Positions 1 through 7,340 of a stretch of DNA of 15,329 bases are shown here, piece after piece (the first letter of the stretch is position 1; each line of letters starts with the position of its first letter). The translations under genes and the position numbers were made by a program. The DNA is from Deltaproteobacteria bacterium. Lineage in GTDB: Bacteria > Desulfobacterota > Binatia > Binatales > Binataceae. The stretch is taken from assembly GCA_021780585.1 (NCBI GenBank), contig JAJXYM010000433.1, positions 1 through 15,329 on the forward strand, given 5' to 3'. The notes beneath the pieces are model-generated. The model was not told the origin of the DNA and did no database searches. It saw only the letters and a program-made list of their open reading frames with translations.

Positions 1-1
1 C

Positions 2-526
2 AACCTCGGCGACCGGGCCGGCAATTTCCGGGAGGCGATCGAGCGTGTCGCGCGCCTGCCCGAGACGCGGATTATGCGTCAATCGTCAATTTATGAGACC
101 GAACCGGTCGGCGATCTCAAGGGCGCGTTTCTGAACGGCGTGATCGAAGTGGAAACCGAATTGACGGCGGACGTCATGATGCGGCGATTGCTGGCGATCG
201 AGCGCCAGATGGGGCGTAAACGCGCCCGGGGACGCAAATCCGCCGCCCGCCAACGTCCGCGGCCGCGCGTGATCGATCTCGACCTGCTGTTTTTCGACAA
301 GGAGATGATCGAGACGCCCGCCCTGATTACGCCGCACCCGCGACTCCATGAACGGCGCTTTGTGCTGGCGCCGATGGCCGAGTTGGCGCCGACGCTGATC
401 CATCCCAAACTTAACGTCTCAATTTCCGATCTGCTGGCCGGTTTGAAATCGCCCCAGCGGGTCACTCTGGCGCGCGCCGACCTGCTTCGGCCGCCGCCGC
501 GCAAGCGGGAGGTTGCCTCGCGATGA
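2..526 (+). CDS. folK: 6-hydroxymethyl-7,8-dihydropterin pyrophosphokinase (HPPK), 5' end missing
   Basis: HPPK transfers pyrophosphate from ATP to 6-hydroxymethyl-7,8-dihydropterin, the step before dihydropteroate synthase in cytosolic folate synthesis. The frame is open to the window edge and begins NLGDR, which is the family's N-terminal (G)SNLGDR motif, so only about 8-12 residues are missing. Also visible are the SSIYETEPVG segment and the HPPK signature RPRVIDLDLL followed by FF, which carries the two Mg-binding aspartates, then TPHPRLHERRFVLAPMAEL, typical of the C-terminal half. An Arg/Lys-rich stretch just before the signature looks a few residues longer than usual. The ATG at position 74 is internal and not the true start. 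The stop overlaps the next start (ATGA), so the two genes are translationally coupled. Identity is nearly certain. Confidence 0.95.
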   Translation, partial: NLGDRAGNFREAIERVARLPETRIMRQSSIYETEPVGDLKGAFLNGVIEVETELTADVMMRRLLAIERQMGRKRARGRKSAARQRPRPRVIDLDLLFFDKEMIETPALITPHPRLHERRFVLAPMAELAPTLIHPKLNVSISDLLAGLKSPQRVTLARADLLRPPPRKREVASR

Positions 527-1173
527 AGTTCTTCGTCGATACGGCGGACACGGCGGAAATCCGTGAGATCGCCGCCCTCGGCCTGGCCGACGGCGTCACC
601 ACCAATCCCAGTCTGATCGCCAAAAGCGGCCGGCCCTACGGCGAGGTGCTGCGCGAAATTTGCGACCTCGTCGACGGCCCGATCAGCGCCGAAGTGGTTG
701 CGACCGAGGCCCCCGCGATGCTCGAGGAGGGCGAGAAGCTCGCCAAAATCCATCGCAATATCGTGGTCAAATGCCCTATGACGCTGGAGGGACTGAAGGC
801 CACGCGGGCGCTCTCGAACCGCGGGATCCGGGTCAACGTGACGCTGATCTTCAGTCCGCTGCAGGCGCTGGCGGCGGCCAAATGCGGCGCGTCGTTTCTC
901 TCGCCGTTCGTCGGCCGGCTCGACGATATCGGCCACGAGGGGATGCTGCTGATCGACCAGATCGTGCGGATCATGGGCAATTACGACTATTCGGCGGAGG
1001 TGCTGGTCGCGTCGATTCGCTCACCGTTGCATCTGCTGCACGCGGCCGAGGCGGGCGCGGATATCGCGACCCTGCCGCCCGACGTAATCAAGCAGATCCT
1101 GCGGCATCCGCTGACCGACGCGGGGTTGGAGAAATTCCTTTCCGACTGGCGCCAAACCAAACAAAAAATTTAG
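523..1173 (+). CDS. tal: Transaldolase, short TalC/MipB (fructose-6-phosphate aldolase-like) family
   Basis: A 216-residue Schiff-base aldolase of the short transaldolase family, which works in the cytosolic non-oxidative pentose phosphate pathway by moving dihydroxyacetone units between sugar phosphates. Visible landmarks are FVDTADTAEI at the N-terminus with Asp6, GVTTNPSL at 24-31, and the Schiff-base Lys83 in NIVVKCPMT. Glu57 stands where E. coli fructose-6-phosphate aldolase has Gln59, and Phe129 (SPFVGRLD) where it has Tyr131. Both are the transaldolase-type residues, so I call transaldolase and not F6P aldolase. Cys84 replaces the Ile more usual after the lysine. Length is normal for the family. 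The start has a good ribosome binding site, GGGAGG at 507-512, lying inside folK, and overlaps the folK stop by 4 bp. Confidence 0.93.
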   Translation: MKFFVDTADTAEIREIAALGLADGVTTNPSLIAKSGRPYGEVLREICDLVDGPISAEVVATEAPAMLEEGEKLAKIHRNIVVKCPMTLEGLKATRALSNRGIRVNVTLIFSPLQALAAAKCGASFLSPFVGRLDDIGHEGMLLIDQIVRIMGNYDYSAEVLVASIRSPLHLLHAAEAGADIATLPPDVIKQILRHPLTDAGLEKFLSDWRQTKQKI

Positions 1174-1254
1174 CCGCCGACCACCGTGGCCCTGTTCGAT
1201 TCAGCGACCGACCGGCGCATCCGCGAGCCGTCGCAACCGGCGATCGGCTGACTC

Positions 1255-1623
1255 GTGTTTTACGTCACGGTTTTCGCGATTCCGGCGCTGTTCGTGTTGG
1301 TGATGGGACTGTTTGATCGAATCGTCAACAGCGGGCCGTGGCAGGATTGGATTACCGACCTCGGCTGGGATTGTCAGGTGCTGGCGTGGGGAGCGCTGGG
1401 CGGCGTCTTCTCGAATGGCAATATCACCAACTATTTCGTGCTCAAGGGCGAAGCGGAGGCGGCGGAATTACTCTGCGTTGGAATTTTGCTACTGACGGCG
1501 ATCGCGATCATGGCGTTGCGACGGCGCAAGCCGCAGGTCGGATGGAAGGCCCTGCTTTCGCTGGCCGTGGGAGGATTCGCGCTGGTGGTTCCGGGCGCTA
1601 TCGCCTTCCGGGCGCATATGTGA
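1255..1623 (+). CDS. Uncharacterised small membrane protein, possibly truncated at its N-terminus
   Basis: I do not recognise the family. The 122-residue product has three likely membrane helices at about residues 2-20, 71-88 and 98-118, an Arg/Lys-rich loop RRRKP at 89-93 and a Trp-rich segment between the first two helices. It starts at GTG, the first start codon after an in-frame TGA at 1249-1251, and there is no convincing ribosome binding site. Upstream, the same frame is open from GTG 1186, only 12 bases after the transaldolase stop, and reading the TGA as a sense codon would join a 21-residue hydrophilic N-terminus to the first helix. The gene may therefore be a nonsense-mutated form of a 144-residue protein, or the GTG at 1255 may be genuine. 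It probably belongs to the folK-tal transcription unit. Function unknown. Confidence 0.6.
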   Translation: MFYVTVFAIPALFVLVMGLFDRIVNSGPWQDWITDLGWDCQVLAWGALGGVFSNGNITNYFVLKGEAEAAELLCVGILLLTAIAIMALRRRKPQVGWKALLSLAVGGFALVVPGAIAFRAHM

Positions 1624-1645
1624 AAATGGACTGCAGGGGCGAGCC

Positions 1646-1876
1646 ATGATTTTGCTGATGATGCATATCGGGCTGGGCGGAATGGTCGCGGCGCTTGGCG
1701 CGCTGGCGGGTGGACTGGTGTTGATCGCGCTCCGCATATTTCTCAGCGCCCACGCCCGCGCGCTTCAGGCCGAACGGATTCGGCAGATCGGCATCGTCGG
1801 CGCGGTGAAGCAGGCCTTGTTCGAGGTCGATCAGCCGGAATTGGATTTTCCTTCGCACAAACCGATCGCCGGCTAA
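1646..1876 (+). CDS. Uncharacterised 76-residue single-span membrane protein
   Basis: A short hypothetical protein with one hydrophobic helix at about residues 7-33 (rich in Gly, Ala and Leu), followed by a basic/amphipathic stretch (HARALQAERIRQ) and a polar C-terminus ending in SHKPIAG. A weak ribosome binding site, GGGGCGAG at 1636-1643, precedes the ATG. It begins 22 bases after the preceding membrane-protein gene on the same strand, so it is probably the last gene of the folK-tal unit. No domain is recognised. The small size and lack of known homology leave some doubt that it is expressed, but spacing and hydrophobic pattern favour a real gene. Confidence 0.55.
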   Translation: MILLMMHIGLGGMVAALGALAGGLVLIALRIFLSAHARALQAERIRQIGIVGAVKQALFEVDQPELDFPSHKPIAG

Positions 1877-1950
1877 CGCCGCTCGGCTCACGCTCAATCA
1901 AGTCGATCAGGAAGGAAATTCTGGGCGCGGCCGCTTACGATCCTACGTTC

Positions 1951-2877
1951 ATGGCTCCCACGAGCGATCTGAAGAGTTGGTTCGATTCGATTTCGATCGA
2001 CGACATCAATCGTTTCGTCGAGGACGGCCGCGAGGAAGACCTGCACCTCGATTTCAAGCTCCTCGTTGATCCCAATCTGAAAAGCCGTGACGATCGCAAA
2101 AACTTCGCAGCAGCGGTTTCCGGGTTTGCAAACTCTGACGGCGGCCTGATCGTTTGGGGCGTCGACTGCCGCAAAAATTCTGACGGCGTTGACTGCGCGT
2201 GCAACGCTCCGGGTATCGATGGCCTTAAGAAATTCTATTCGCATCTGATGGAGTTCTCCGGATCGGCGGCGAATCCTTCGGTCACGGGCGTTGAGCACCG
2301 GGCGTTATACATTCCTGGCAAGGACGACCACGGATTCGTGGTTACACATGTTCCGGTCTCCGACGCAGGACCGCACATGGCTAAGCTCGGCGAAGATCGA
2401 TACTACAAGCGGTCCGGCGCGAGCTTTCTCAAGATGGAGCATTTCGAGATTGCGGACATGTTCGGCCGTCGCCCCCATCCGAAGCTGGCGATCAGCTACA
2501 AAATAGCGAAATGGGGTCTCGGCCGCCCTGGCTCGTGTCGGATTAGCTTGCTTTTGGAAAATCACGGCAAAGGTTCGGCACAGGCGCCCTACCTAACGAT
2601 CAGCTATCCACAACCGATGGGGTTCGACGATCTCGGAATGGACTGGACTGAAAATCATGGACTGCCGCGCCCTCTAAGCACTATCGCTCAATCCTTTCGC
2701 TTCGGGGCCTCGCGGTTGGCGGCGCCTCTCCATCCGGGCGTCTCGCTTCTTGTCGCCAGCCTATATTCGCAAAATGCGTCGGAGCTATCCATACTCTACG
2801 AAATCGGTTGCGCCGATTTGCCGTTGCAGACGGGTACTCTCGTGATTCCAGCCAGCGAACTGCAACCCCCCGGATAG
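1951..2877 (+). CDS. AlbA_2 (Schlafen-type, putative DNA-binding) domain protein
   Basis: 308 residues. Residues about 15-165 match the AlbA_2 domain: EEDLHLDFK at 28-36, a D47/D48 pair, then AVSGFANSDGGLIVWGVD at 55-72 with the conserved Asn61, Gly64-Gly65 and Gly70, and finally YYKRSGASFLKME at 151-163. This domain occurs in Schlafen-like proteins and in many bacterial putative transcriptional regulators or defence-associated proteins. Biochemical roles vary, so no function is assigned. The C-terminal 130 or so residues look like alternating beta strands (CRISLLLENHGKGSA) and carry no recognised enzyme motif. No clear ribosome binding site precedes the ATG, and the frame stays open upstream, but without another ATG/GTG/TTG back to 1861. 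GC content is lower than in neighbouring genes (52% and 60% in two 60-base lines I counted), suggesting acquisition. It is convergent with treZ. Confidence 0.8.
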   Translation: MAPTSDLKSWFDSISIDDINRFVEDGREEDLHLDFKLLVDPNLKSRDDRKNFAAAVSGFANSDGGLIVWGVDCRKNSDGVDCACNAPGIDGLKKFYSHLMEFSGSAANPSVTGVEHRALYIPGKDDHGFVVTHVPVSDAGPHMAKLGEDRYYKRSGASFLKMEHFEIADMFGRRPHPKLAISYKIAKWGLGRPGSCRISLLLENHGKGSAQAPYLTISYPQPMGFDDLGMDWTENHGLPRPLSTIAQSFRFGASRLAAPLHPGVSLLVASLYSQNASELSILYEIGCADLPLQTGTLVIPASELQPPG

Positions 2878-2903
2878 CCAGAAGTTCCGCGACCGATTCC
2901 GAA

Positions 2904-4649
2904 TCAGTGGCGAGAGATGATCGCGACCGAATCGGGCGGGAGTGCGATTGCGGAGCCATCGGGAGTGATACCGGGTTCGGACGCGAGCAGGACGCGGCCG
3001 GCGAACGGCAGCGGGACAGTCTGGAGCCGCGGCGCGAGATTGCAGGCGACCGCGATCGGTCCCCGCCCGACCACGATCCATTTCGCGTCCTCGTCGAAGC
3101 GCACATCGACCTGATCGAGCCGGCCGTCGCACAGCGCCGGCGTCGCGGCGCGCAGCCGAATCAACTCGCGATACCATTCCAGCATCCCGCGATACGGCTC
3201 GCGGCCAGGCTCGCTCCAATCGAGCTTCGAGCGCATAAAGGTTGCGACCGCCTCGGGATCGGGAACGTCCTCGGGCTTCCAGCCGAAGGCGGCGAATTCG
3301 CGCCGGCGACCCTCGCTGACCGCGCGCGCCAGCTCGGGCTCCGGATGGCCCGCGAAATACTGAAACGGCGCCGACGCGCCCCACTCCTCCCCCATGAAGA
3401 GCATCGGGATAAACGCGGAGGTCATCACGAGCGCCGCGCCGATCTTCGCCCGTCCGAGACTCATCAGATGGGCGCCGCGTTCGCCGCGCGCGCGATTTCC
3501 GACCTGATCGTGAGTTTGCAGATAGCCGAGAAACTTATGGCCGTCCAATCCGACCGGCGGACGGCCGTGGCGGCGGCCGCGGAAACGCGAATAGCGGCCG
3601 TCGTAGACCCAGGCCGAGCGCAGCGCCTTGGCCAGATCGGCGATCGCGCCGAAATCCGCGTAATAGCCCGCGCGCTCGCCCGTCAGCACGGTATGCAGCG
3701 CATGATGGAAATCGTCGGACCATTGCGCGGCGATGCCGTAGCCGCCAATTGCCGGCGGACGCACGAGGCGCGGATCGTTGAGGTCGCTCTCGGCGATCAG
3801 CACGAGCCGGCGGCCGAGCCGCCGTTCAAGCGCGGCGACTTCGGCCGCGAGCTGCTCGATAAAATGGAGCGCGGACGTATCGAGGATCGCGTGAACCGCG
3901 TCGATCCGCAGGCCGTCGGCATGATAGTCGCGCAGCCAGGCAAGCGCATTGTCACAGAAGAAACGGCGCACCTCGTCGCTGCCGGCGCCGTCGAAATTGA
4001 TCGCCTCGCCCCACGGCGTCGCGTAGCGCTTCGTCAGATAGGGGCCGAAGCGCGGCAGGTAATTTCCGCTCGGCCCGAAATGGTTGTAGACGACGTCGAT
4101 CAGCACGGCGAGACCGCGCGCGTGCGCCGCGTCGATCAGCGCCTTGAGGCCGTCGGGACCGCCGTAGGCATGATGGGGCGCGAACAGATCGACCCCGTCG
4201 TAGCCCCATCCGCGATCGCCCGAAAACTCCGCGACCGGCATCAACTCGACGTGCGTAACGCCCAGCTCGGCCAGATGGCCAAGGCGCTCGATCGCGGCGG
4301 CGAAGGTTCCCGCCGGCGTGAAGGTTCCGACGTGCAGTTCGTAGACGATCGCGGCTTCGAGCGGCGGCGCGTTCCAGCCCGCGTCGCTCCGGCGGAAGGC
4401 CGCGTGATCGACGAGGCGCGACGGGCCGTGGACGCCGGCGGGCTGGAAGTGCGAGCGCGGATCGGGAATCGGCGGATCGGCGGCGTCGATCACGAAGGCG
4501 TAATCGACGCCGGGCGCGGCCAGCGGTGTTTCGATCGACCACCAGCCGCCGTCGCCGCGCGTCATCGCGATACGTTCGCCGGCGATCGCCAGATGCACGG
4601 TCGCGGCGTTGGGCGCCCATACGCGAAGTTCCATCGGGGTTCCGGACAC
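2904..4649 (-). CDS. treZ: Malto-oligosyltrehalose trehalohydrolase
   Basis: A GH13 enzyme that hydrolyses the alpha-1,4 bond next to the terminal trehalosyl unit made by TreY, releasing free trehalose in the cytosol. The 581 residues are a normal family length. An N-terminal CBM48-like beta domain (LRVWAPNA, residues 8-15) precedes the TIM barrel, which begins near IVYELHVGTF (101-110). The catalytic triad is intact: nucleophile Asp250 in GLRIDAVHA, acid/base Glu287 in LIAESDLND, and Asp381 in LQTHDQVGNR. SDDFHHALH at 311-319 is characteristic of TreZ rather than of branching enzymes. The GTG start lies 13 bases after the treY stop. An in-frame ATG at 4634, five codons downstream, is an equally plausible start, and neither has a strong ribosome binding site. 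Last gene of the glgX-glgB-treY-treZ unit. Confidence 0.95.
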   Translation of the reverse strand: MSGTPMELRVWAPNAATVHLAIAGERIAMTRGDGGWWSIETPLAAPGVDYAFVIDAADPPIPDPRSHFQPAGVHGPSRLVDHAAFRRSDAGWNAPPLEAAIVYELHVGTFTPAGTFAAAIERLGHLAELGVTHVELMPVAEFSGDRGWGYDGVDLFAPHHAYGGPDGLKALIDAAHARGLAVLIDVVYNHFGPSGNYLPRFGPYLTKRYATPWGEAINFDGAGSDEVRRFFCDNALAWLRDYHADGLRIDAVHAILDTSALHFIEQLAAEVAALERRLGRRLVLIAESDLNDPRLVRPPAIGGYGIAAQWSDDFHHALHTVLTGERAGYYADFGAIADLAKALRSAWVYDGRYSRFRGRRHGRPPVGLDGHKFLGYLQTHDQVGNRARGERGAHLMSLGRAKIGAALVMTSAFIPMLFMGEEWGASAPFQYFAGHPEPELARAVSEGRRREFAAFGWKPEDVPDPEAVATFMRSKLDWSEPGREPYRGMLEWYRELIRLRAATPALCDGRLDQVDVRFDEDAKWIVVGRGPIAVACNLAPRLQTVPLPFAGRVLLASEPGITPDGSAIALPPDSVAIISRH

Positions 4650-4662
4650 GCGCGTGTCGGCT

Positions 4663-7323
4663 TCAGTCGCCAGCCGGGTCGCGTTCGAGCAGCGCGACCG
4701 GAAAGCGCGCGAGGATCGTGGCGACGGGAGTCGCGCCGCCGCGATGCGATTCGCCGGTCATCAGGTTGCGCCAGCGGCCGGCGGGGAGTTCGAGCGTGGC
4801 GCCGTCCCAGCGATCGGCGAGCCGGATCGGCAGGCGCGGGACGAGCGCGATCGCGCCCGCGCCGCGGATAAAGGCGACGGCATGGTCGGCGCGCGCGCCC
4901 TCGGCGTGGAGGGGGGCATAGCCCGCGTCGCGGCCGAAGAGTTCGGGACGGCGGCGGCGCAGGTCGAGCGCGTTGCGGATGGTCCAGAGCTTGGGCAGGC
5001 CGTCGTCGGCGCGGGCAAGGACCTCTTCGACGGTCGCGCGGCGGGCGGCTGCGAGCATCCGGCGGCGCAGCGCGTAATCGACCGGGCGGCGATTGTCGGG
5101 ATCGACCAGCGCCAGGTTCCACAGTTCGCAGCCCTGATAGAAATCGGGCACGCCGGGCGCGGTCAGCTTGAGCAGCGTCTGCGCCAGCGCGTTGACCCGC
5201 CCCGGCCAGATCAGCGGCGCGACGAAGCGTTCGAGGTCGGCGATAAACTCCGCGTTGGCGTAGGCTCCCGCTACGAAGCCGTCGAGCGAACGTTCATACT
5301 CGGGATTGGGATTGTTCCAGTTGGTATGGACCTTGGCTTCGCGCGCCGCCTTGCGCATGTATTCGCGGGCGCGATCGGGCGCCAGCGGCCACGCGCCGAC
5401 CAGCGTCTGGTAAAAGAGATATTCGGCGTTCGGATCGGCGAGGCCGCCGCGCCACCATGGCCGGTTCAGCTCGGACCATCCGCGCACCGCCGCCGCCCAT
5501 TGCGTGGGAATTTCCGCGAGCAGCCACAGGCGCGCGCGCACGTCCTCGGAGCGCTTGGCGTCGTGCGTCGACGTCGCGAGCATCGTGAGCGGCCAGCGCG
5601 CGTGGCTCTCGGTCATGCGGCGATGGAATTCCTCGGGCGCGATCGCGAAGCGTCCGGGATCGCCGCCGACCTCGTTGAGCGCGGCCATCCGGTTGTAGCG
5701 ATAAAAGACGGTGTCCTCGATCGATTTCGCCATCACCGGCCCGGTGAACTGCTGAAAGCGCATCGCCAGTTCCGTTTCGAGCGGACCGCGGATCCGCAGC
5801 GTCAGGATCTCGCCAAGGAATTCGAACAGGCGGCGATCAACCTCGGGGCGATCGAGCTGGGCCGCCTCGATCGCCGCGGCGACGCGGCTGTGGTCGTCGG
5901 GATGGACCGGGGCGCCTTCGCGCTCCTGAACGTAGGTGCGGTAGACCCCCAGCCGCGCGACGACGGCGCACAGCGCCTCGTGAACCTCATGACGGGTGTA
6001 GTCGCGGCGGCGCGGATGAAGCTCGCAGACCTCGACGAACAGCGCGGTCAAACGGTTGAGGTCGCTGCCCAGCACCTCGCGCATCACGACGTCCTTCTGG
6101 GCGACCGCCAGACGCGCGAAATCGGCGCGTTCGCCGGTCAGATCATTATAAAGGCGCGTGAGCGGACGTTCGCCCGCCGGATCGATCATCAGCCCGCCGA
6201 CCAGATTCATGAAATCGTAGCCGGTGGTTCCGGCGATCGGCCAGGTTTCGCGCAGGCGTTCGCCGGGTGCGAGAATTTTCTCGACCACGATCCAGGCGTC
6301 GGCGCGCGCCCGGCGCATCCGGACAAGATAATTCTCGGGATCGCGCAGGCCGTCGATATGATCGATACGCAGGCCGTCGATCACACCGTCGCCGAGCCAT
6401 CGCAGCACCAGCGCATGGGTGTCGTTGAAAACGCGCTCGTCCTCCATCCGCAGGCCGACGAGCGTGTTGATATCGAAGAAGCGGCGATAGCCGAGGTCGC
6501 GCGAGGCCGCGCGCCAATAGGCCAGGCGGTAGTTCTGGCGTTCGAGCAGGAGATGCAGCGCGGGCCGATGGCCATTGAGTTCGGCGATCGCGCCGTCGAT
6601 CGCGGGAGCGACGCCGGCGTCTTCGCGGATCAGGCGCGCGAGTTGCGATCGCAGCACGAAGATGTCGCGATGGCGCCGGCGGGTGCTTTCGAAATCGGTC
6701 GCGGTCGGCAGCGGCAGGCGGCCGAACAGATCGGCCAGAAAGGCCAGTTCGTCGGAGCCGCAGCGCGCCGCGGCCGCGGCCAGAATCGTGTCGAGCGAAC
6801 GCGGCGCGACCGGAAAGCGATGCTCGTGATAGCGGACGGCAAGTTCGGCGCCGGCGCGTTCGACGCGGATCTCCCCGGATTCGAGCACTTCGCCGTATTG
6901 ATCGCCGAGCACCGGCAGCAGCACGGCGTTGCGCAAACGCATCTCGGGCGTGTCCCAATCAACGTCGAAGTAGGCCGCGTAATTGCTGGCGGGGCCGTTC
7001 TCCAGGACGTCCCACCACCACGGATTATAGGGACTGACGATCGCCATGTGATTGGGGACGATATCGAGCACCTGGCCCAATCGATGCGCGCCGAACGCCG
7101 CGCTCATCCGCGCGTGGCCCTCCGCGCCGCCCAGGTCGGCGTTGACGCGGCCGTGATCGACCACGTCGTAACCGTGCGCGCTGCCGGGCGAGGCCTGCAG
7201 CAGGGGGGAACAATAGACGTGGCTGATTCCCAATTCGGCAAGATAATCGGCCAGCTTCGCGGCGTCGTCGAAAGTGAAGCCCGGATGGAACTGCAGGCGA
7301 TAGGTGGCGCGCGGCTCGACCAT
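4663..7323 (-). CDS. treY: Malto-oligosyltrehalose synthase
   Basis: A GH13 intramolecular transglucosylase that converts the reducing-end alpha-1,4 linkage of maltodextrins into an alpha,alpha-1,1 linkage, producing the TreZ substrate. The 886 residues lie within the TreY range. TreY-type features are the N-terminal TYRLQFHPGFTFDDA (7-21), GISHVYCSPLLQA (32-44), GSAHGYDVVDH (47-57), LDIVPNHMA (86-94), and the large family-specific insertion between barrel strands. Catalytic residues are present: Asp321 in LRIDHIDGL, Glu348 in WIVVEKIL, and Asp588 in TSTHDAKRSEDVRARL. The C-terminal DFYQG motif (VPDFYQGCELWNL) is also typical. The ATG follows the glgB stop by 17 bases and treZ begins 13 bases after its own stop, so all three are almost certainly co-transcribed. 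No obvious Shine-Dalgarno sequence is present, consistent with translational coupling. Confidence 0.96.
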   Translation of the reverse strand: MVEPRATYRLQFHPGFTFDDAAKLADYLAELGISHVYCSPLLQASPGSAHGYDVVDHGRVNADLGGAEGHARMSAAFGAHRLGQVLDIVPNHMAIVSPYNPWWWDVLENGPASNYAAYFDVDWDTPEMRLRNAVLLPVLGDQYGEVLESGEIRVERAGAELAVRYHEHRFPVAPRSLDTILAAAAARCGSDELAFLADLFGRLPLPTATDFESTRRRHRDIFVLRSQLARLIREDAGVAPAIDGAIAELNGHRPALHLLLERQNYRLAYWRAASRDLGYRRFFDINTLVGLRMEDERVFNDTHALVLRWLGDGVIDGLRIDHIDGLRDPENYLVRMRRARADAWIVVEKILAPGERLRETWPIAGTTGYDFMNLVGGLMIDPAGERPLTRLYNDLTGERADFARLAVAQKDVVMREVLGSDLNRLTALFVEVCELHPRRRDYTRHEVHEALCAVVARLGVYRTYVQEREGAPVHPDDHSRVAAAIEAAQLDRPEVDRRLFEFLGEILTLRIRGPLETELAMRFQQFTGPVMAKSIEDTVFYRYNRMAALNEVGGDPGRFAIAPEEFHRRMTESHARWPLTMLATSTHDAKRSEDVRARLWLLAEIPTQWAAAVRGWSELNRPWWRGGLADPNAEYLFYQTLVGAWPLAPDRAREYMRKAAREAKVHTNWNNPNPEYERSLDGFVAGAYANAEFIADLERFVAPLIWPGRVNALAQTLLKLTAPGVPDFYQGCELWNLALVDPDNRRPVDYALRRRMLAAARRATVEEVLARADDGLPKLWTIRNALDLRRRRPELFGRDAGYAPLHAEGARADHAVAFIRGAGAIALVPRLPIRLADRWDGATLELPAGRWRNLMTGESHRGGATPVATILARFPVALLERDPAGD

Positions 7324-7340
7324 GCGACGACCCGTGCGCG

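Noticed and set aside
211..290. Arg/Lys-rich stretch before the FolK signature as a possible DNA-binding or targeting insertion
   Set aside because: It is only a few residues longer than the loop in other HPPKs and sits in a flexible catalytic loop region, so ordinary length variation explains it.
2889..2945. Inverted repeat at the AlbA_2/treZ convergent junction (GATTCCGAATC, and CCGATTC with GAATCGG) as a bidirectional terminator
   Set aside because: Arms are only 5-7 bases, one arm lies inside treZ coding sequence, and there is no T-run on either strand.
2808..4871. A 687-codon plus-strand open frame opposite treZ, overlapping the end of the AlbA_2 gene
   Set aside because: Low-complexity basic product, no recognisable domain, and it overlaps two well-supported genes. 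It is an antisense shadow.
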